In this document: one piece after another, positions 55,992-64,000 of the stretch
How positions within the stretch are numbered: position 1 is the stretch's first letter
Layout: each line of letters opens with the position of its first letter
NCBI GenBank assembly: GCA_020205615.1
Contig: CM035170.1
Coordinates: forward strand, 60,067,322 to 60,131,321
Direction: 5' to 3'
DNA: 64,000 bases
From: Panax quinquefolius
Lineage: Eukaryota; Streptophyta; Magnoliopsida; Apiales; Araliaceae
Made by a program: the position numbers and the translations under genes
The notes under the pieces: model-generated
What the model saw: only the letters and a program-made list of their open reading frames with translations
What the model was told of the DNA's origin: nothing
Database searches by the model: none

Positions 55992-57856
55992 TGTGACACC
56001 CCCAAATCCGGGTACTTCGATTCCATGGGATCTGGAGTTCACTGTACAAATATCATCTATCTATCTACCCATAATAAATGCAAACCATGCAATAGATAGA
56101 ATAAAAATATTCCCCTTAAGGGTTACAATATCCAAATAATAATAATACAATCCCAGGTTAAACTAACCTTAAACATCTGTGCGGAATCATAAAAAAATAA
56201 GTCTTAAATAACATCATTAACTCAAGTCTTAAACATAAATACATCATCTAATAAAAATAACAAGTCTTCATCACTTGCTAACTTTGCCCTTGCCTTTACT
56301 AGTGGAAGGTTCATCGGTTCTTTCGTTCTTAACTGCAATGTTATTATCAAGCAAGAGTGAGCACTATTTCCCACAAGTATAATAATGAAATAACAGTATA
56401 ATAACATGCGAGTAAATCAAAAACATCTGAATGAAAGCTCAACTTTTGAATCAAGAATGAATAACAAGAATCAAAAGAATTCTGAGGGTCATAAGACCTT
56501 GAACTATGTCCTAGGTTATCAAAGGTTATATTTGAAACCTTTAATAGTCATAAGACTATTGACCTTTCTTCTCATACTTAGGGGGATCAGCCCTTAGTAC
56601 CACATTGTGCACAATATCTTAACGCTAACGCATAAGTAAATTCCTTTGCAGGGTTGTTCATCTCAGTTTGACATTCGAGTCCGCACCAAAGGAAGTTTGG
56701 TTTGGATAATTCAATAAGGGTTCTAAAATTTAGAACGTTCATCAACTAAGGACTAGTTGAATCAATAAAGTTCACTAGTCTAATAAGGTTCAACAATAAT
56801 GATATTCGATTTGAATAATAATCTCAAGAAGTATACAATAGAATAATTATTGTATAACTAAATCATGCTTTGAAAAGATAATAAATCTTTAATATAACAA
56901 TTGAACTTGAATAATAGTAACGAACTTGAATAATAGTAACGATTGTGACGCCCCCAAAATAGGTATACATCACCCATTCTGAGTTGTTAATACATGGTAC
57001 AGAAACAACTACAACTTTATTATTACAACCGTAAAACTGTGAGTTTGAATACAAATATTATCTTCTAGACAATATCTATACTCAAATAAATCCTCATCAC
57101 ATTTATTGATACATTATTTTACAAAAATGGTGAGGACTACTAAACAATTCTTTCTAAAACCTTCATTCCATACCACGACTGCGTACTCGCTATATTCTCG
57201 CCTCCCGAGAAGAAAAATGGAACAAAAGGAAAAGGGTGAGCTCAACTAGCTCAAGAAGAATATTATGACTAAGATAATATACAACAAATTATCGTTAGTC
57301 TTCAACAGGAAAAATCTAATAGAATACAATAGACAACAAATTTTAAATCAATATTCGCAATGAAATAATAATTCATTAGAAGAGTTAAGTAGAGAATGCA
57401 AACTACTATCTTCTATGTATGAATTTAAAAGTTCATCGCTCATCCTTTATCCTGTAACATCAATCAATATACATCCGAATCAAATATTCATCTTTGCACT
57501 ACAGGCCAAAGATATTCATCATTAATTCATGTTCATCTAAAACACACTGCTCATCTTTGCACAACGGGCCAAAGATATTCTTCGAAATCATTCATCTTTA
57601 CACTACTGTGCCAAAGATATTCCATAATATCATCATTTAAGACCAAGATGATGAAAATATTTTTAAAAAACGAATCGATTGAAACAAAATGACAAGGATT
57701 AAGGATTAAGGATTAGTACTTTGTTTTATTCACGTCCAAAAATACCTCAAAAATAATCGCAGGTGGTGTAAAATTCAAGAATGATCAAAACATGGATACA
57801 ATCAAAGCTAGTATCCGAATAGATATTTTAGACAAAAAGAAAAATTTTATTTTTCT

Positions 57857-58005
57857 ATGAATAGTGCCATATCGTGAATAGTCTGCCGTATCGTGAATAG
57901 TAACTCCGACACCAAAAGATAGAAATTCCACAAAAACATCTTCACGCTTCATGAATAATACTCGTGAATAGTAACTCGTGAATAGTAACTCATGAATAGT
58001 AATCC
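57857..58005. repeat. TGAATAGT repeats in solo LTR D
   Basis: Six copies of TGAATAGT, often as CGTGAATAGTAACT, plus a TGAATAAT variant within about 150 bp, irregularly spaced by 13-65 bp. Confidence 0.75.
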
Positions 58006-58273
58006 CGACATGAAAAAGTTCCAAATTTGATAAAAAGTTCCAACCAATATTTCAGCATAATGATATTGAAGAAATAATATCATTTGAGAAGAAAATAACA
58101 TCCCTTACCTCGAAAGATCAGTACTTCTAGCTGAAACACCGGATATAGGCTATGACTTAGACTTGCACCGTATAGCAATACTCAAAGTATACTCAAAATA
58201 CTCACAAGAATACGCTCGATAATATAGAGAGAAAACTTGATTTAAGGTGTGATTTTCAATTCTAACCTAAGCA

Positions 58274-58284
58274 CCCTATTTATA
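58274..58284 (-). promoter_or_regulatory. TATA box of solo LTR D
   Basis: The minus strand reads CTATAAATAGGG, placed as in LTR B. Confidence 0.5.
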
Positions 58285-59900
58285 GGAAATTGCTTAGAAC
58301 ACCAAAGCAGAAAATTTAATATAATAATATTATATATATTACAAATTCTCTACGCACCTAGAACCATCTGAATTCAACAACTTGCATGTGTTTAATGAGG
58401 CTAATCAAACACAAAAAATGTTTTTGTAATTAAAAATATTTTAAACTTCCAAAAATCAATTATTTCGGAGCTTCAGAACTTCAATAATTCATAATAAATA
58501 GCCCTTTCATCAGAAAATTCGAATCTTGCGAGTTTTTATAGGAAATTCAATTCTCTACAACTTTGCAGAAGAAAGATTTTCCAAATTCCAAGTAGAAATT
58601 GACCAAAATCTAGAAACGGGCGATTTTACAAGCTATAATCAAATTTCAGTCAATAAATGGGGTCCACCGACATGTTTAACATGTTTTAAACATTTATTGC
58701 AACAAAAATACTCTTCCTCCTCAGATACTCATATATCCCACATTCGTTTGTAAAAATATCACCATTATTATATTATTAACATATAATAATATATTTAAAT
58801 GAATTATTTTATCAGAAAAAGATAAAATATCAATTTTCAACAATTGTCACAATAAAAATTTTCTCCATCTATATCCACATAAAATCAATATTTTTCTCAT
58901 AATATGAATCAATAATTAATTATTCACAAATAATATTATTAAATCACAATATTGACAACCACGAGGTTCCAGAAAGAGGGGGCTTTCAATAAGAATTTCT
59001 TCTTCTTGGCAATTAGGTGACCAAACCTCTCCTTAGACGTAACTTTCTAGACATTGCCAATAATGTTATCTAATAATATTATTCGAGATAATATGAATTA
59101 TTGCTTCGATAATGAAAAATACTTGTGTAATGACAATTATTGAAACAACAACAATATAAAATATCAATATGACAATTATTAACTCAATAAAATACTAAAC
59201 GATAATTATCATAACCATTATTGAGTAGTGCCTTCTTACGTAAGAATCAACAATTGAATTAATACTGGTGTGCTACTCTGTGTTTTAACCACCGGTATAT
59301 TTTAACAATATTAACGGTAACAACTACTGCTTATTTTTAAACAACTTATATTTGTCGTTTTCTTCATCCAATCACTTTCCCAAGTTATGGGGCCCACACG
59401 GTCGCTGCTGTCGCATTTAATATTCCCCGACAATGCATTAATATTCCACGACCAAACGAATATTCCCTAAACAACAATGAATATTTTATAACCACTTGCT
59501 TATTTTGAAATATTTGCGTATCTTACCCCTAACTATCCACATTAATCAAATCAACCCTTACTATTTCAAAATAATAAATAGAGAAAATTAAATTTCATTA
59601 ATAATAAGTTGGGGTCTTACAACGATAATTTACTCGAGGTAACTAATAACTTGAACAATAATGACAAGTAGGGTTAGGAAACTTGCCTCGTGCGTAGCCT
59701 AAACGATTACTACTTTCGTTCACCACAAATCCTACACACATACCATTTGTATTCACGACATTCATTAGTTACATTTTCACTTAATTATTTAATATAAACT
59801 CCACTTTATTTAAAAAATCATTACCCTTCTAATTTAATTACTTAATTAAATTAGAATATTTTCATTCTCTTACTATTATTACACTCGAATAAATTATTTC

Positions 59901-60165
59901 ATAATAATTTCCATCGAATATTTATTTTATTCCATAAATATCTCAATTAAAATATTTTACTTTATTTTATAAATATTTTAATAATAATTTTCATCGAATA
60001 TTTATTTTATTCCATAAATATCTCAATTAAAATATTTAATTTATTTTATAAATATTTTAATAATAATTTTCATCGAATATTTATTTTATTCCATAATATC
60101 TCAATTAAATATTTAATTTATTTTATAAATATTCTAATAATAATTTTCATCAAATATTTATTTTT
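59901..60165. repeat. ~80-bp tandem repeat in LTR E
   Basis: TCATCGAATATTTATTTTATTCC-type blocks start near 59911, 59991, 60071 and 60148, giving just over three units with a period of 77-80 bp. Units are highly similar. Confidence 0.85.
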
Positions 60166-61568
60166 ATTTTTGATGCATTTGGTAGTAATTAATTTAGTTT
60201 AGCTTGCATGGAAGCTAAGGGGTTACCAGAGCTCATTTTACTAGCGATTTCTCATGATTCTGCGATTCGCGAAACATAACAAGACCAAATTAGGCCAAAA
60301 ATCAATCACAGGTAAAATTATACATGAATATGGCCATAACTTCCAATTAGTTATCTTTACACGAATTTAGACTTACCCAATCATTGTAATACATATATAA
60401 TCATTACTTAACCCATCTAGCATGATTTTTAACAAATTACAGCACATAATTTGCAAAATCAACACATTTACTTCCACTGTTCTTGATGTTCTTGAAGGTT
60501 TTGAAAATAAAACATGAAAATTGTCACTACGGATTCGTTATAACACCGAATTCGTTTATTTAAACTTTGGTCTCTTCGTATCAACATGCATAACAATATA
60601 CAAATATAAATTTAGGGATAATATAATTTCAATACATGAAATATCACGTATAAGGCCATATGGCCAAAACCCAAACTCTGTAAATTTTTGAAATAACAAG
60701 TCATCAATTACTGAAACTTATGATATGGAATCATATAAAATATATATAAAACATGTTATGCTACTCGAATTATTACATATATTCCTAACTCAATTTCCCA
60801 ATTTACAGAAATTCCACAGAACTTGATTGAAAACCATTTTCATAAAACTTAAACAACGTAACTTTAAAAATTTGGGATGGAGGAGATTACCCTAAGTGTA
60901 AGGTATAGATTAGAAGGGAATAATTCTTCTCAACTCTTCTTCAATCAAAATTCTCTCTCAACACTTCTCAATCTCTCTGAAACTCTCTCTGTTTCTACTT
61001 TTCTAGACTTAGGAAAAATGAAGAAAGAAAAGGAAGACGTCAATTGAAATAAAGAACTGACGCGCTGAGTGGTCAGTTAACCCAATAATGGGTAACTGCT
61101 CCAACTCCCCATAGGGCCTTGTTTGGCTAGCAAAATAGATTTAAAAACCATTTAATTTAATAAAGCTTTATCATATAGTTTAATTAATGTCACACTCCTT
61201 CATAAAATAAATCAATATCTTATTTATTTTAAATAAAATATAATAATTTCTCATAAATTCACATAGTTGCATAATTAATTTTCTCATTAATAAATAATGT
61301 CAAATTATTAACTCTCTAATTAATAATTAAATTAATTAAATAACATCATGCTTAACTGAATATTTTATTTAATTCGATAAGCTCACATAATTACATATTT
61401 GAAAAATAATCATTCTCTACATTAATTTAATAAATGTAACACATATAATTAAATTAATCTACCACAATTGCATCAATTAATTATTAAATCTAATAATTAA
61501 ATCATCGAAAAATATTTATTTAATTCAATAAATATTAAAATTAATTTACAAAAATCTCGTTTGTCACA

Positions 61569-61590
61569 TCTTTCCCCCCTTAAAAGGATT
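61569..61590 (-). other. Polypurine tract of element E
   Basis: The minus strand reads CCTTTTAAGGGGGGAAAGA directly before the LTR start TGTGACAAAC. Confidence 0.75.
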
Positions 61591-61616
61591 CTGTCCCCAG
61601 AATCGTTTACAAATAA

Positions 61617-63164
61617 TTAAGTAAATAAATGAGGGTAATTCTTCATCATATTCTCTTTGAGTTCCCATTTAGCTTCTTCAGTGTTTTGGTTCCTCCAAAT
61701 TACCTTAACAGAAGGTATAACTTTATTTCTGAGAACTTGTTCTTTTCGGTCGACAATTTGGACAGAAATTTCTTCCTAAGATAAGTCTTTCTCAAAATGC
61801 AGGGGTTCGTATTCAATTACATGCTTGTAATCGGCTTTGTATGGTCGTAATACAGAATCATGGAAGACGTTGTGGACATTCTCGAGTGCTGGAGGTAAGG
61901 CTACCTCGTAGGCAACTTCTCCGATTCTTCTCAGTACTTCAAACGGTCCAATGAATCTTGGGCTCAATTTCCCTTTCTTTCCGAACCTGATCTTCCCTTT
62001 CCAGGGATAGACCTTCAAGAAAACATAACTACCTGATTCAAACTCGATATTTTTACGATGTGGATCAGCGTATTTCTTCTGTCGATCTTGAGCCGCTACC
62101 AGGTGTGCTCGGATCACTTTGACTATTTCTGCCATCTGCTGTACCAATTCTGGCCCTAGCAATTGTCTTTCACCAACTTCATCCCAGTAAAGCGGAGTTC
62201 TGCACTTTATTCCGTATAACGCTTCGTAAGGCGACATGCCTATACTAGCATGGTAACTGTTGTTGTAGCCGAACTCTACTAATGGTAGGTGATCATCCCA
62301 ATTTCCTTTAAAGTCCATCACACATGCTCTTAGCATATCTTCTAATGTCTGAATCATTCTCTCACTCTGTCCGTCTGTTTGAGGGTGGTAAGATGTACTC
62401 ATTCGCAAATGCGTACCCATGCATTCCTGAAGACGTTTCTAGAAATTTGATGTGAAGCGCGGATCCCTATCTAAAATAATTGATACCGGAACTCCGTGCC
62501 TCGAAAAAATCTCTTTTACGTATAGCCTCGCCAACTGATCTAAGTTAAATCTTATTTTGATCGGAAGGAAGTGTGCAGATTTCGTCGATTCAATAACGAT
62601 AACCCATCTTTAGCGTCAGTAGCCTTTCTCGAGTCGTCGGAAGGCCAACCACAAAGTCCATTGTAATATGTTCCCATTTCCACTCTGGGGGATCTTTAAT
62701 GGTTGTAGCAATCCACTTTCGTCTCGATTTTCCGCTTTCACTTTCGGCGGTCGGACACTTGGCAACACATTCTGCAACATCACGCTTCAAATTCGTACCA
62801 CCGAAATGTTGTCTAAGATCTTGGTACATCTTGGTACTACCAATTGAATCGAATATCTTGAACTATGAACCTCGCTTAAAATATCTTCCTTAATCTCTTG
62901 AGCTGGCGGTACCCAAATTCTACTCTCAAATCTCAAAGATTCCTTCCTTATCCATCTTAAATCTTGGTTCGGTTCCTTGGATATCTTCTTTGTCACATTT
63001 TTACATTCTTCGTCCCGAAGCTGAGCCTCCTTAACTTTATCCAGTAGGGTTATACCAGATTGCATCTGAAATATTTTCTCATCAATCTCCATAGGATACT
63101 TCACTTCCAATTCCAGTTTCTCCATTTCTGCAATTAGCTCATCCTGAGCAGTCAACATCATCAA
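61617..63164 (-). pseudogene. Integrase and chromodomain-like tail of element E
   Basis: Minus-strand blocks, in order: EEISKEPNQDLRW-type linker and VPPAQEIKEDILSEVHSS (63000-62870), the zinc finger remainder with CVAKC (about 62770), WKWEHITMDFVVGLPTT with the first catalytic Asp (about 62660), a stop in SNF*KRLQE near 62441 (ancestrally probably Trp), then TSYHPQTDGQSERMIQTLEDMLRAC with the catalytic Glu (62400-62330). The open stretch 62420-61776 continues to the FRIGKKGKLSPRFIGPFEV-type barrel. After a TAG at about 61773 a chromodomain-like tail EEISVQIVDRKEQVLRNKVIPSVKVIWRN...EAKWE ends at 61617. Stops and a frameshift near 62830 make it non-functional, but the degradation is modest. 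Confidence 0.8.
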
Positions 63165-63674
63165 CTACTCCCGACCCTTTCTACTTAAGGCATCGGCAAC
63201 GACATTCGCCTTACCCGGATGGTATAAAATCTCATAGTCGTAGTCCTTAATTAACTCTAACCACCTTCTTTGACGCATATTCAAGTCCTTCTGCGTGAAA
63301 ATACATTTCAGACTCTTGTGGTTCGTATATATTTCACACTTCTCCCCGTAGAGATAGTGCCTCCAAATTTTTAAAGCAAAAACAACTGCAGCTAACTCCA
63401 AATCGTGGGTAGGGTATCCCTTCTCGTAATCCTTCAATTGTCGTGATGCATACGCAATGACTTTGCCGTTTTGCATCAGCACACATCCAAGTCCTTTATG
63501 CGACGCATCGCTATAAACAACAAAATTTCCTGTATCATCTAGAAGAGATAACACAGGGGCCGTACTCAACCTCTTCTTCAATTCTTGAAAACTTTCCTCA
63601 CACTTATCCGTCCAAACAAATTTCACAGCTTTTCGAGTTAAATTCGTTAACAGAGTTGCGATCTTGGAAAAGTC
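63165..63674 (-). pseudogene. RNase H domain of element E
   Basis: [27 protein letters not shown] leads into [74 protein letters not shown], which holds the DAS Asp, the LELAAV Glu and the NHKSL motif (Asp usual at that position is Asn here). It ends in [12 protein letters not shown] before a TAG at about 63164. The domain would remove RNA from the cDNA hybrid. It is intact except at its borders: a TAA at about 63674 separates it from RT. Confidence 0.8.
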
Positions 63675-64000
63675 TTATATGAACCTTCTATAATATCCTG
63701 CCAATCCAAGAAAACTTCTTACTTCTGATGGCGTTCTCGACTGATCCCAGTTAATCACGACTTCTACTTTGGATGGATCTACCGAAATTCTATTTTTATC
63801 GATTACGTGACCAAGAAATTGTACTCGCTCGATCCAGAATTCGTATTTCGAAAATTTAGCGTACAACTTCTCCCTTCTCAATACTTCCAACGTAAACCTC
63901 AAATGTTCTTCGTGTTCTTCTTTGGTTTTGGAATATACCAAAATGTCATCTATAAATACCACTATGAATTTGTCCAAAAACGGCTTGAACACACCATTCA
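63675..64000 (-). pseudogene. Reverse transcriptase of element E, C-terminal half (partial at window edge)
   Basis: The frame enters from beyond the window and reads FKPFLDKFIVVFIDDILVYSKTKEEHEEHL, which includes the catalytic FIDD box. It is followed by VLRREKLYAKFSKYEFW, VQFLGHVI and SVDPSKVEVVINW...SEVRSFLGLAGYYRRFI. This is the palm and thumb part of a Ty3-gypsy RT with key residues present. A TAA (ancestrally probably GAA) follows FI. The rest of the enzyme, protease and gag lie outside the window. Confidence 0.85.

Larger units (their letters stand above)
56944..59621 (-). mobile_element. Solo LTR D (B-related family)
   Basis: 2678 bp from TGTGACGCCCCCAAAATAGG to GGGGTCTTACA with TSD ACGAT on both sides (56939-56943, 59622-59626). 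Architecture matches LTR B: GGGTGAGCTCAACTAGCTC near 57235, GCACTAC/GGCCAAAGATA units (57494-57625), a TATA box on the minus strand (58274-58284), and TGAATAGT repeats (57857-58005). No internal region. Confidence 0.85.
55992..61568 (-). mobile_element. 3' LTR of element E (interrupted by D)
   Basis: TGTGACACCCCCAAATCCGGG at the left and TTTGTCACA at the right form inverted termini TGTGAC/GTCACA. Without D (2678 bp plus the duplicated ACGAT) it is about 2.9 kb. It contains an 80-bp AT-rich tandem repeat at 59901-60165 and no ORF. Confidence 0.75.
55992..64000 (-). mobile_element. Element E: Tekay/Del-like chromovirus (runs off the window)
   Basis: A minus-strand Ty3-gypsy element whose 3' LTR is 55992-61568 (interrupted by solo LTR D) and whose internal region starts at 61569 with a PPT. 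Pol domains RT, RNase H, integrase and a chromodomain-like tail follow up to the window edge. The flank GAAGG at 55987-55991 is the probable TSD. Domain order and the [31 protein letters not shown] signature fit the Tekay/Del chromovirus group. Confidence 0.85.

Noticed and set aside
1..64000. Host genes, tRNA or rRNA genes, CRISPR arrays, bacterial-type systems
   Set aside because: None seen on either strand; tRNA-like matches are only the short primer-binding sites of the retrotransposons.

Overview
The window looks like heterochromatin from a large, transposon-rich eudicot plant genome. It is very AT-rich, has no recognisable host gene, tRNA, rRNA or CRISPR array, and is almost entirely nested LTR retrotransposons plus one CACTA DNA transposon. 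All coding material belongs to transposons and most of it is broken. Boundaries were placed by hand from terminal TG..CA sequences, primer-binding sites (PBS), polypurine tracts (PPT) and 5-bp target-site duplications (TSD). Family names come from protein motifs only.

Layout. Positions 1-2346 hold an Athila/Tat-like gypsy element G (minus strand): a gag remnant, a tRNA-Asp-type PBS and one LTR. G sits in the 3' LTR of A (2347-9652, minus), a gag-only gypsy element with a 5-kb LTR around a 1.8-kb internal region. A lies in the LTR of a related plus-strand element, C (9653-12548, resuming at 22752-22967 with the LTR end, a tRNA-Met PBS and leader). B (12549-22746, minus, TSD TTTAC) interrupts C. 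B is a pol-deleted chromovirus-like gypsy element whose 3' LTR holds an opposite-strand solo LTR of the same family (14623-17055, TSD AATAC). C's leader holds LTR fragment F (22968-23189), and F is interrupted by a CACTA element starting at 23190.

The CACTA element carries a Transposase_24-type gene (minus, 23508-26032) and a divergent TNP2-type transposase (plus, from 30312). The transposase exon is split by a 24.7-kb Copia insertion (Copia1, 30906-55587, TSD CATAC) and, 0.4 kb further into the gene, by a Tekay/Del-like chromovirus E (55992 to beyond the window, minus). E's LTR contains solo LTR D (56944-59621, TSD ACGAT).

Copia1 has two 1.56-kb LTRs and a nearly complete but mutated gag-pol. 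Its leader is interrupted by Copia2 (33703-49773), a non-autonomous Copia in an unusual LTR-internal-LTR-internal-LTR tandem form. Copia2's LTRs and leader contain more than ten short hairpins with purine-rich loops, most often GGAG, always with the purine loop on the sense strand. This is the most unusual signal in the window.

The reconstructed insertion order gives at least five levels of nesting: C, then F, then CACTA, then Copia1, then Copia2. The LTRs of A, B, C and D carry internal tandem arrays and palindromes that recur between diverged families. No working cellular pathway is encoded here. Parts of the sequence, especially the middle Copia2 LTR, also look like residual long-read assembly errors.
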